A stretch of DNA of 64,000 nucleotides from Rosistilla ulvae (GTDB lineage: Bacteria; Planctomycetota; Planctomycetia; Pirellulales; Pirellulaceae), in NCBI RefSeq assembly GCF_007741475.1, contig NZ_CP036261.1, positions 7,379,798-7,443,797 on the forward strand. The letters are read 5' to 3'. Below are positions 7,653 to 16,487 of the stretch, piece after piece (within the stretch, counting starts at the first letter, position 1; each line of letters starts with the position of its first letter). The position numbers were made by a program, and so were the translations under genes. Under the pieces are notes generated by a model. That model had not been told where the DNA came from and did not search any database. It saw nothing but the letters and a program-made list of their open reading frames with translations.

Positions 7653-9754
7653 CGAATCACGAAATTGCTGTTCGTCTAATTGAAACGGCTGACGAACTTG
7701 ATGTGGTGAAGGAAATTTACCGCACCCAAAAGGCACTTTTGGGTTTCTTTCCTGATGAAGCGTTTCAACAGCGTGCTGATGCCAAGCAAATTTTGATCGC
7801 ATGGTCCGGTAGCGACGCAGCTGGCTACGTGCTGTTCGCGACCAATCAGCGGTATGAGGTTCGCATCACTCACCTATGCGTGAAATCTGAGTATGGAAAT
7901 CGGAAAATTGCAAAACAGCTAATCGCGGCGCTAGTGCAGGCGCACCCGAACCATTCTCGTATCCGCCTCAATTGCAGAGTCGATTACGAAGCCGCCGGTA
8001 GATACCGTCGGATGGGATTTTCAGAACTGCGTCGTTTTCCTGGTAAGAAGCAAGGAGGCAGTGAACTCATTGCTTTTGCGCTGGCAATTAATGAAACACC
8101 GCTGTTCGACGCCCTAGACGAGCCAAGCGAAACGGTAACCGTTGTGTGTGACACGATGGTTTGCATCGACATTGAAGACCAAGACCGACCGCACCATAAA
8201 GCAAGCAGTGGGTTACGATCTGATTGGCTAGTTGATGAAATCAATTTGAAAGTTACGCCTGAAATTTTTGCTGATCTCGGTCGTCAGGCAGAGCCTTTAC
8301 GGAGCGATATGCGTTCGGCGGTGAAGAACGGTTGGGACCAGGTGGCAGTGGATCCGCTGGAGGTAGAGCGACAGTTGAAGGAGGTCCGTCAGGTCATGGG
8401 CGAGCCAAAGGATGATGCGAGCGCTTCAGATCAAAGACATATCGCTATTGCAGCAGCCATTGAGTCCGCAGCATTCGTCACCCGTGACGAGGAGGTCCTG
8501 AGCTTCCGCGAACAAATCCAAAGCTCGCTTGGATTACGTTTGCTTCCGCCGTCAGAATTCATAACCGAATACGACGCAGTGCTGAACTCGCATCGCTATC
8601 AGTACCGCGAACTGACTCGATCGGGAATCGAACGATGCCGAGTAGGTTCGATCGACGACTTTGATCTGAAGTGTTTTATTGACTCAGCAGGCGGCGAGAC
8701 TCTCAAAGTCTTCCGTGCTAAACTAATCGCGATGCTTGCCGCTCCACGTGAGTGGGAAATTTATCGTGTTTGTTCGCGAAGCGATAAATGTATTGCGTTG
8801 TTCGCAATTCGGATTTTGGACGGCGGCGGCCGTGAAATCCACCTACTTCGCTTGAGTCGGCGTCTGGTTGGCACTCGTTTTGGACGAATCCTTGCAGAGT
8901 ACATTGCCGATCAACCGCTCGGTGCATGGCGAAGCGGACAGCGTAGAATAGTTACGATTTCGGATCGTTATGCGACGCCGCTTGTTTTGGGGGCATGTTC
9001 GCGGCGGGGCTGGTCTCACGCCGATGGATCGCTATGGAGGCTTTCATTGCCAGGACAGTGGAGTCAATCCAGCCTGTGTGCCGAGCTTTCAGCAATGAGT
9101 GATTCGGGAATTGTCCCGATGGAGTTTGCAGAACAGATTTCAAAATCGATCGATATCGATCACAATTGCTTAGGCAACGAGGCTGAAACGCAGCAACTTG
9201 AGCGTTTGATTCATCCAGGCAAGGTCACTTTCGGTCAACTCCCAACTTGGGTAATACCGATACAACCCCGTTGGGCACAGGAACTTTTCGATTTCCGGCT
9301 CTGGAATATGCCTCTTTTTGATCCTGAAACATCATTGGTCATCAACCCGGACTCGGCTTATTACAAGAGCCCTCGGCAGGGGCCTAGCACCCCATTTGGA
9401 CGGATTTTGTGGTACGTCAGCGGCGACAAGCGAAAAGGTGGTGGCCGGGTTCGGGCATGCTCGGCATTGACCAAACGTGTCCAAGGTACAGTCAAGAATC
9501 TGTTTCGTGAGTTTCAACGGTTCGGTGTCTACGAATGGCGTCATCTGATGGAACACTTCAAGAACGCCGACGCCCAAGGCTTGGCGATTGAATTCACGAG
9601 CACGGAGTTGTTTGAGAACCCGATCACGTTCGAGGTCGTAAACGACGTTTTAGAGTCTCACGGAATGAAGCGACAGCAGTTCATTTCCGCGGTGCTGATC
9701 CCCGATTCTGCTTTTCAAGAAATCTATTCGCAATCCACACAACATGAGCCTTGA
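7649..9754 (+). CDS. GNAT acetyltransferase-PIN nuclease fusion with GNAT-like and PUA-like C-terminal parts
   Basis: The protein has 701 residues. Residues about 1-148 form a GNAT domain (strand AGYVLFATN, ITHLCVKSEYGNRKIAKQLI as the acetyl-CoA motif, YRRMGFSELRR). Residues about 163-305 look like a PIN RNase: VVCDTMVCIDI with Asp168, TPEIFADL with Glu205, SASDQRHIAIAAAI with Asp261 and FVTRDEEVL with Asp280, the expected acidic set. Residues about 340-465 resemble a second, degenerate GNAT fold (CIALFAIRIL, RRLVGTRFGRILAEYIA, ACSRRGW). Residues about 540-690 (ILWYVSGDK, FGVYEW, FTSTELFENPITF) have the look of a PUA/ASCH-type RNA-binding fold. The start is TTG inside the stop of the preceding 47-residue ORF; no in-frame ATG occurs before residue 122. 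It reads as more AT-rich than parA, hinting at transfer. The GNAT and PIN calls are firm, the C-terminal ones tentative. Confidence 0.75.
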   Translation: MTNHEIAVRLIETADELDVVKEIYRTQKALLGFFPDEAFQQRADAKQILIAWSGSDAAGYVLFATNQRYEVRITHLCVKSEYGNRKIAKQLIAALVQAHPNHSRIRLNCRVDYEAAGRYRRMGFSELRRFPGKKQGGSELIAFALAINETPLFDALDEPSETVTVVCDTMVCIDIEDQDRPHHKASSGLRSDWLVDEINLKVTPEIFADLGRQAEPLRSDMRSAVKNGWDQVAVDPLEVERQLKEVRQVMGEPKDDASASDQRHIAIAAAIESAAFVTRDEEVLSFREQIQSSLGLRLLPPSEFITEYDAVLNSHRYQYRELTRSGIERCRVGSIDDFDLKCFIDSAGGETLKVFRAKLIAMLAAPREWEIYRVCSRSDKCIALFAIRILDGGGREIHLLRLSRRLVGTRFGRILAEYIADQPLGAWRSGQRRIVTISDRYATPLVLGACSRRGWSHADGSLWRLSLPGQWSQSSLCAELSAMSDSGIVPMEFAEQISKSIDIDHNCLGNEAETQQLERLIHPGKVTFGQLPTWVIPIQPRWAQELFDFRLWNMPLFDPETSLVINPDSAYYKSPRQGPSTPFGRILWYVSGDKRKGGGRVRACSALTKRVQGTVKNLFREFQRFGVYEWRHLMEHFKNADAQGLAIEFTSTELFENPITFEVVNDVLESHGMKRQQFISAVLIPDSAFQEIYSQSTQHEP

Positions 9755-9757
9755 CCA

Positions 9758-10198
9758 ATGTTGTTTCTGTCTATCCATCCAGAGCACGTCAAAGCGATTG
9801 TTGAAGGCCGTAAGACGGTTGAGCTTCGCAAACGCAAACCAAGTATTGATCCTGGATCCGCGGTAGTCATCTACGCGACCATGCCGAAGTGTGAAGCGGT
9901 CGCGGTCGCCACTGTCGAGGCAATCGAGGTTGGGGAACCAACGATTATTTGGCGAAATTGTGGCAAGCTGTCCGCTGTTTCAGTGCAAGCGTTCAACGCC
10001 TACTTCGACGGTGCTGGCAAGGCTGTCGGCATTCACCTGTCGAGTATCGCTGTTTTTAAAGAACCCGTTTCTCTTGGGGAGCTTCGCCAGCGTTGGGACG
10101 GTTTTCAGCCGCCCCAACAGTATCGCTATCTCGACGCAAAGCAACAGAAGTTCATCACAGCCCGAGAAACGACTGTTGGCGGTTGTTCGCTATCCTAG
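9758..10198 (+). CDS. ASCH-domain protein (PUA-like fold)
   Basis: The protein has 146 residues. The ASCH signature is clear: the opening strand MLFLSIHPEHVKAIVEGRKTVELRKRKP carries the G-R-K-x-x-E-x-R pattern, followed by GSAVVIYATMPKCEAVAVATV. ASCH domains have a PUA-like beta-barrel and are predicted to bind RNA; some family members hydrolyse modified nucleosides. It starts three bases after the stop of the GNAT-PIN gene, so the two are almost certainly one transcript and their products probably act together on RNA. This is the last gene of the four-gene operon; the repeat-filled gap begins right after it. Confidence 0.85.
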   Translation: MLFLSIHPEHVKAIVEGRKTVELRKRKPSIDPGSAVVIYATMPKCEAVAVATVEAIEVGEPTIIWRNCGKLSAVSVQAFNAYFDGAGKAVGIHLSSIAVFKEPVSLGELRQRWDGFQPPQQYRYLDAKQQKFITARETTVGGCSLS

Positions 10199-11992
10199 CT
10201 GTCTAAGACCGCTTGTGAGTGCATGTTGGAATTCGCGGTGTTAGCGTGATTCGAGGGTCAGTTCGTCATTGGGAATCTGCGCCCCCGTTGGGGGCGGCGT
10301 TTCTATCGTTATTTGGGTTTCCGGTGGTGTTCGCTGCGCTCGACCACCGGCTACCGTCTGGGGTCCCTGCGGGATCCGATTGGTTCGACGTGTTGAGGTC
10401 TTGTTGCATGCCACATGCGTGTCGTGGATAGAATTCGCGGTGTTGGTGCGATTGTACGGAATCGATTACGGTCGCCCCTGCCGGGGCTTTGCGCGTGCTT
10501 GGGCTTTGCGGTTCCCACGGTTTGCACCGTGGGCTACCTGCTGTCGTCCCTGCCGGGACTACCGGATGTGTATTGCGTTGAAGTGACAGTTCGATTCTGT
10601 TTTCACCAATTCGCGGTGTTGGCGTGATTCGCGGGCTGGTTTGAGGCGTTGTGGATCTGCGACCCCGTTAGAGGGTGGCGGTTCGATTGTTGTTTGGGGT
10701 TTTCGTCGAGATTCTTTGGCGTCGCACGACTCATTTCGTTCGGCTGAAGCCTCGACTCCAGCGATTCCCTGCGCTCAGAACACCAGTTGCCTTCTCAAGT
10801 GCTGAGGGATCCGTTGGTTGCGACGTGTTGGGGTTGGGCAGGACGTGATGATCCCGGAGGATCGCAGACGGATGCTTTTGCCACAGAGGACTCTGAGGCC
10901 ACAGAGAGTTGTGGTTGCAATTAAATTGTTTGCTCTGTGGGATCGATGGTCTCTGGGGCTGAATGGTTTTTGATTGAATCGCGAATTGGAGCGGGCATCA
11001 GGTGGCTCATCTATTTCGGCTGAAGCCTCGACTCCAGCCGTTCGCTACGCTCAAACGACCGGATGCCTTCTGGGGATCCGGTGGCGATGTTTTTGCCACA
11101 GAGGGCTCAGAGGACACAGAGAGTTGCGTTTGGATATGTTTTTCTCTGTGGGCTCGGTGCTCTCTGTGGCTATTGTTTTTTGCGATGGTGTGCGACCCCG
11201 ATGGGGGCGGCGATCGGTTGTGTGATCCGTACCGGTGGTGTTCGCTGCGCTCAGACCACCGGCTACCGTATGGGATCCCCGCCGGGATCCGATGGGGCGA
11301 TTGATTCATCTTTTTCGTCTGAAGCCTCGACTCCAGCGGGTCGCTGCGATCTTGCCGTCGGCTACCGTTTGTGGGTTCGCTGCGGGGGGCCGGTAGGCAT
11401 CTCAACGTGCTGCGGTTGTGTCGGACGCGATGATCCCGAAGGGATGCAAGAAGGTAGCCGGAGGTCGTTGCGCAGCGGCGCACCTCCGGAATGGGAGGAC
11501 TCAATCTCGCGGTGCTCCCGGAGGGATCACAGTCGGATGTTTTTGCCACAGAGGACTCTGAGGCCACAGAGAGTTGGGGGTGCTGTTTAGCTATTGGCTC
11601 GGTGATCTCTGTGGCTGAATGATTTTGTTTGAATGCCCCACATGTGTGTCGCGGATGGCATTCGCGGTGTTGGTGTGATTCGCGGGCCGGTTTTGGCGTT
11701 TTGGTTGTGCGACTCCGTTGGGGGCGGCGGTGGATTGTTGTTTGGGATTTTTGTCGAGATTCTGTAACGTCGCACGACTCATTTCGTTCGGCTGAAGCCT
11801 CGACTCCAACTGTTCGCTGCGCTCTGACCAGCGAACACCGTCTGCGCCCCTATTGGGGGTGGCGGGAACGTTTTCGGCTGAAGCCTCGACTCCAGCGCGG
11901 TTGTTGTTTTGGGGTGTATTCGTTTTGGGGATTCGGGCGATGTACAATCTTTTCTTTCCCTGGTTCCTTACGAAACCAAATCTTTCATCTTT
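10199..11992. repeat. 1.8-kb gene-free block of dispersed intergenic repeat modules
   Basis: No coding sequence is seen. The block is a mosaic of short modules. (A) Pairs of TTTTGCCACAGAGGACTC and CTCTGTGGC-type arms occur at about 10873-10970, 11088-11185 and 11538-11630. (B) GTGTTCGCTGCGCTC between CCGGTGGT and ACCACCGG arms occurs at about 10319-10385 and 11229-11297. (C) GATGATCCCGGAGGGATCGC-type palindromes occur at about 10845-10870 and 11428-11535. (D) CGGCTGAAGCCTCGACTCCA occurs at about 10741, 11020, 11315, 11789 and 11875. (E) ATTCGCGGTGTTGG occurs at about 10230, 10433, 10610 and 11660. The same modules recur at 13.5-14.4 kb and 17.9-18.4 kb. Spacing is irregular, so it is not a CRISPR array. 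Confidence 0.8.
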
Positions 11993-13483
11993 ATGGCGGT
12001 AATGATGCAGCTTCTGAAATCTGTTGGTCGCGATTCGCTCGCGCTGTTGGTTCTTGTCTTGAGGGTCTTCTCTCTCGATGGGGACGTTCGAGCTGACGAC
12101 GATCCTCGACTTCCCAATGTCGTCGTCTTTCTTGTCGATGACTTGGGCTACATGGATATCGGTGCGAACAACCCGGACTGTTTTTATGAAACGCCAAACA
12201 TCGACGCGCTGTCGGGCTCCGCGATGCGTTTCACCGATGGATACGCAGCCAATCCGGTCTGCTCACCGACACGATACAGCTTGATGACGGGTAAATATCC
12301 GTCGCGCGTCGATGCCACCAATTTCTTCTCCGGCAAACGAAGCGGCACCTTTGCACCGGCTCCGTTAAACGACAACATGCCACTGGACGAAGTCACGGTC
12401 GCTGAGGCGCTGAAGTCCAAAGGGTATGCAACCTTCTTTGCGGGGAAGTGGCATCTGGGGGAGTCCGAGGAGTATTACCCTCAGAACCAGGGCTTCGACA
12501 TCAATGTTGGCGGTCACAGTAAAGGGGGCCCCTACACGGGAAAGAAATATTTCGCACCGTTTAAGAATCCGCAGATGGCGGTGGAGAGTCCCGACGGCGA
12601 CCATCTGCCCGATCGATTGGCTCGCGACACCGCACGTTTTATCGATGCTCACAAAGCGGGGCCCTTTTTCGCTTACCTGTCGTTCTATTCGGTTCACACG
12701 CCGCTGATAGGGCGTCCCGATCTGGTTGCCAAATACAAACAGAAGGCGGCGAAAATCAACGGGCTGGAATTTGATGACGAAGAGCAGGTCTTTGGCAACC
12801 AGCCGCGTAAGGTGCGGATTTTGCAAAAGCACGCGGTCTATGCCGCGATGGTCGAGGCGATGGACGAAGCGGTTGGCAAGGTGCTTGCACAGATCGAAGC
12901 GTCGGGCGTGGCTGACAATACGATCGTGATCTTCACGTCGGACAACGGCGGGCTGTCGACCAGTGAAGGTTCACCGACCAGCAATCTGCCGCTGCGTGGC
13001 GGGAAGGGGTGGGTCTACGAGGGAGGGATCCGCGAGCCGTGGATCGTTCGCTATCCCGGCGTGACGCGTCCGGGGTCGGTCAGCCATGAACCGGTCTGTT
13101 CGATCGATCTGTTCCCCACCGTCGCGGCGGCCGCAGGCGTGGAGTATCAACACTCGGTCGATGGAGTCGATCTGATGCCAGCCCTGCGAGGCGGTTCGTT
13201 GGATCGTCAATCACTCTATTGGCACTATCCTCACTACAGCAACCAAGGAGGCATTCCGGCGGGGGCGATTCGCGAAGGCAATTTCAAATTGATCGAACGC
13301 TACGAAGACGGCCGCGTTCAACTGTATGATCTCAAGTCGGACATTGGCGAGCGAAAGGATCTGGCCGCCGAAGATCCCGACCGCGTCGATCAAATGCGCC
13401 GTCGGTTGCACGCGTGGTACCAATCGGTCGACGCGAAATTCCTCCAGCAAAAAAAGAACGGCCCCAAACCATGGGCTCCGTGA
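11993..13483 (+). CDS. Secreted sulfatase (formylglycine-dependent)
   Basis: About 496 residues. After a hydrophobic leader (SLALLVLVLRVFSLDGDVRA) comes the N-terminal metal site VVFLVDDLGYMDIGANN, then the sulfatase signature NPVCSPTRYSLMTGK. Its Cys would be converted to formylglycine by a sulfatase-modifying enzyme encoded elsewhere. Further metal and substrate motifs follow: GKWHLGE, FTSDNGG and the C-terminal ERYEDGRVQLYDLKSDIGE. It would cleave sulfate esters, probably of marine algal polysaccharides, in the periplasm. An upstream ATG at 11909 is in frame, but the leader fits 11993 or 12002 better; there is no strong ribosome site for any of them. Repeat blocks lie on both sides, so it is a single-gene unit. 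Confidence 0.9.
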   Translation: MAVMMQLLKSVGRDSLALLVLVLRVFSLDGDVRADDDPRLPNVVVFLVDDLGYMDIGANNPDCFYETPNIDALSGSAMRFTDGYAANPVCSPTRYSLMTGKYPSRVDATNFFSGKRSGTFAPAPLNDNMPLDEVTVAEALKSKGYATFFAGKWHLGESEEYYPQNQGFDINVGGHSKGGPYTGKKYFAPFKNPQMAVESPDGDHLPDRLARDTARFIDAHKAGPFFAYLSFYSVHTPLIGRPDLVAKYKQKAAKINGLEFDDEEQVFGNQPRKVRILQKHAVYAAMVEAMDEAVGKVLAQIEASGVADNTIVIFTSDNGGLSTSEGSPTSNLPLRGGKGWVYEGGIREPWIVRYPGVTRPGSVSHEPVCSIDLFPTVAAAAGVEYQHSVDGVDLMPALRGGSLDRQSLYWHYPHYSNQGGIPAGAIREGNFKLIERYEDGRVQLYDLKSDIGERKDLAAEDPDRVDQMRRRLHAWYQSVDAKFLQQKKNGPKPWAP

Positions 13484-14435
13484 TCTAGTGGATCGCGGGT
13501 TCGGTGTCGGTGAATTCTATTGCGACACCGTTTTCGTTGGTGTTCATCGTGCGGCAGGTGTGCTGGACGCGATGCTCCCGAAGGGATGCAAGAAGGTAGC
13601 CGGGAGTCGTCGCGCAGCGGCGTACCTCCGGAACGCGAGGGCCCCGAGGCGCGATGGTCCCGGAGGGATCGCAGATCGATGTTTTTGCCACAGAGAGCTC
13701 AGAGGCCACCGAGTGTTGCAGTGGTCTCTGGTTTATCTCTGTGGGCTCGGTGACCTCTGTGGCAAACGCTTCTTTTGCGAAGGTTGTGCGTCCCCATTCG
13801 GGGGCGGCGAACAATTGCATGATCCGTACCGGTGGTGTTCGCTGCGCTCAAACCACCGGCTACCGTTTGGGATCCCCTGCGGGATCCGGTGCCCATTTCG
13901 ACTTGCTGCGGTTATGGCGAAACCGATGCTCCCGAAGGGATGCGAGATGGTAGCCGGAGGTCGTCGCGCAGCGGCGTACCTCCGGAACGTGAGGCCCCGA
14001 GGCGCGATGATCCCGGAGGGATCGCAGATCGATGTTTTTGCCACAGAGAGCTCAGAGGGCACAGAGTGTTGGGATGGTCTCTATTTCTCTCTGTGGACTC
14101 GGTGACCTCTGTGGCAAATGATTCTTTTGCGATGAGATGCGCCTCCGTCGGGCGCGGCGTTCGATTGCGCGATCCGTACCGGTGGTGTTCGCTGCGCTCA
14201 AACCACTGGCTACCGTATGGGATCCGCTGACTCATCGGTTTCGGCTAAAGCCTCGACTCCAACTGTTCGCTGCGCTCCAACCACCGGCTACCTTCTTTGA
14301 ATCCCTGCGGGATTTCCGTTTCGGCTGAAGCCTCGACTCCAGCAAACGGGGCGTCTCCAATCGGGATCGGTTTGAGTTATCATTGTTGGACCCTGACATC
14401 ACTCTCCTTTCTCCTACCCCACAGCAGACGACACT
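13484..14435. repeat. Second block of dispersed intergenic repeat modules
   Basis: No gene is supported in these 950 bases. Module A pairs lie at about 13679-13785 and 14031-14135. Module B lies at about 13827-13893 and 14177-14225. Module C (GATGCTCCCGAAGGGATGC with a long CCGGAGGT/ACCTCCGG palindrome) lies at about 13566-13680 and 13925-14030. Module D lies at about 14240 and 14320. The order C-A-B is repeated twice in direct orientation, which suggests tandem duplication of a roughly 350-base unit. Confidence 0.8.
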
Positions 14436-16388
14436 ATGTTTCGAGCACGCATATTTCTTTGGCTCTTCGCCCTCACCACGATCGGGATCGGCGAGTCGGT
14501 GGGTGCGGATCCGAAGACTGACGATTCGCCCAAGCACGTTCGCATCCTCACGATCGGCAACAGTTTTACTAATAACGCAACGCGTTATCTCGATGAGATC
14601 ACCGAGGCGGCCGGCCACAAGCTGACTCACAAATCGCTGACGATCGGCGGGTCGCCGCTGGAGCTGCATGCGGCGAAAGCACTTGCGTTTGAGAAGGATC
14701 GCAGCGATCGATCGGCTTTCTATTCGAAAGGCGAGAGTTTGCAGCAGGCGTTGCAGAGCGAGGACTGGGATTTCGTCACGATCCAACAACTGAGCGTGCG
14801 GAGTCATGACGTCGAGACGTATCGTCCGTACGCGGCCCAGTTGGCTGATATCATCCATCGCTACGCGCCGCAGGCGAAGCTGTTGGTGCATCAAACATGG
14901 GCTTACCGAAGTGATGATCCTCGCTTTCGTCGTTCGCGTAAATCCAATGGCGAACCGATGACGCAGCAGGCGATGTACGAAGGGTTGAGCGATGCGTACC
15001 GGACGATTGCTGCCGAGCTGTCGGCGAGCCGGATTCCTGTCGGCGATGCGTTTTGGATCGCCGATAACGATCCAAAATTTGGGTATCGCGCGGCGGAGGA
15101 CTTCGACGCCGGGAAACTGCAGTACCCCGAACTGCCCGCTCAAACGCATTCGCTGCACACCGGATACCGCTGGAACAATCGCGATGGCAAACGGACGCTC
15201 GGAATGGATGGCCATCACGCCAACTTGGCGGGTGAATATCTGGGAGCCTGCGTCTGGTTCGAGGGCTTGTTCGCCGAGAGTGCGGTCGGCAACGGCTATG
15301 TTCCCGAAAAGCTCGACCCAGAGTACGCCGCGTTTTTGCAAACCGTCGCTCACAAGGCGGCTCAGCAAGGTGGCGATGTCGTGCATGGCATCCCTGCAGA
15401 ACCAAAGATGGTGAAAGATCCTTCGCCGCAGCGGTATCAGTTTCGTGTCCGCGCCAGCGAGATCGATTCGCGAACCGGTGAATATCCGGCGATCGGTTTT
15501 GTTTCGGGCACCGATAAGAAGCCTGCCGATCTGGAGTTCGCGTCGGTCGACACGCGCGTCGCTCCCAAGGGTAAGTTGGCGATCTGGTTGATGGGGCACA
15601 ACGGCGGACTGTTCGAGCGTTGGAACGAATATGGAATCCATGCGATCGGAGTCAGTTACGCACGGGGATGGTTCGGCAAACTCGCTCAGCCCCAACCTTC
15701 GGATGCGTATGCCCGCGGACGGATTCGGTTGGAAGCAGCCACCGGATTGGATTTCAGCGATGAATTGGATCTGTTGCCTCCCGATGGAGCGGCGGAGCGA
15801 TCGCGTCAATTGTTGTTGTGGTTGTCCAAGGAGAATCCGCAGGGGAACTGGCAGCAGTTTCTGGCCGACGGTGGATCGCGATTGCGTTGGGACAAGATCA
15901 TCATGACCGGCGCGTCGCACGGCAGCACCACCGCCGCTCGGTTCGCCAAACATCAACGCGTCGATCGGGTTGTGATGTTGTGCGGGCCGCGAGACCAGGA
16001 TCAGGATTGGCAGAGCTTGCCCTCGGCCACTCCCGCAAACCGATTCTTCGGGTTCACTCACGTCCTGGATGGCGGTTGGACCGGCGACCATTATTGTCGC
16101 TCTTGGGAAATGTTAGGAATGAATGCGTTTGGCCCGATCGTCGACGTCGATTCCACCACGCCTCCCTACGAGAACTCGCGCAGCTTGATCACCGCAGCGG
16201 ATGTGGGAGGGGACGCTGGCCGCGCCCATGGCTCGGTCACCCCCGGTCGCTCTTCGCCCAAAAACGAAGACGGCAAATTGAAGTTCGATCCCGTCTGGCG
16301 TTATTTGTACACGCACCCCGTCGATGAAGTCGGCGTGGCGACCGAAGAAGATCCCGGTTGCCAACGCGTTCACGTGAAGTACGACTGA
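14436..16388 (+). CDS. SGNH-type (DUF4886) / BPSS1187-like alpha-beta hydrolase two-domain secreted protein
   Basis: The protein has 650 residues. A signal peptide (FLWLFALTTIGIGESVGA) leads into an SGNH-hydrolase-like domain of the DUF4886 type (RILTIGNSFTNNATRYLDEI with nucleophile Ser, LTIGGSPLELH, WDFVTIQQLS, and GMDGHHANLAGEYLGACVWF with the Asp-x-x-His pair). Residues about 360-650 form an alpha/beta hydrolase-like domain with the nucleophile elbow TGASHGSTTAARFA, GPRDQDQDW and GFTHVLDGGWTGDHYCRSW, as in BPSS1187-type proteins. Two hydrolase folds in one chain suggest stepwise removal of ester groups, perhaps from polysaccharide, next to a sulfatase. The substrate is unknown. Repeats precede it, so it has its own promoter. 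Confidence 0.8.
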   Translation: MFRARIFLWLFALTTIGIGESVGADPKTDDSPKHVRILTIGNSFTNNATRYLDEITEAAGHKLTHKSLTIGGSPLELHAAKALAFEKDRSDRSAFYSKGESLQQALQSEDWDFVTIQQLSVRSHDVETYRPYAAQLADIIHRYAPQAKLLVHQTWAYRSDDPRFRRSRKSNGEPMTQQAMYEGLSDAYRTIAAELSASRIPVGDAFWIADNDPKFGYRAAEDFDAGKLQYPELPAQTHSLHTGYRWNNRDGKRTLGMDGHHANLAGEYLGACVWFEGLFAESAVGNGYVPEKLDPEYAAFLQTVAHKAAQQGGDVVHGIPAEPKMVKDPSPQRYQFRVRASEIDSRTGEYPAIGFVSGTDKKPADLEFASVDTRVAPKGKLAIWLMGHNGGLFERWNEYGIHAIGVSYARGWFGKLAQPQPSDAYARGRIRLEAATGLDFSDELDLLPPDGAAERSRQLLLWLSKENPQGNWQQFLADGGSRLRWDKIIMTGASHGSTTAARFAKHQRVDRVVMLCGPRDQDQDWQSLPSATPANRFFGFTHVLDGGWTGDHYCRSWEMLGMNAFGPIVDVDSTTPPYENSRSLITAADVGGDAGRAHGSVTPGRSSPKNEDGKLKFDPVWRYLYTHPVDEVGVATEEDPGCQRVHVKYD

Positions 16389-16487
16389 CCGGCCGCTCGG
16401 CGCCGCCACTCGTCGGCGTCGCGCGTTAAACGCGGGCACTTCGGTTGGGAAGCGAGATCGCTTATCGATCGAAAGCTGCCCGCGACG

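Noticed and set aside
10199-11992. Possible CRISPR array
   Set aside because: Repeat modules differ in length, order and spacing and there are no unique spacers of constant size or cas genes.
14232-16091. A 619-codon minus-strand frame opposite the two-domain hydrolase
   Set aside because: It is an antisense shadow of a gene with clear SGNH and alpha/beta hydrolase motifs; its own translation has no domain.
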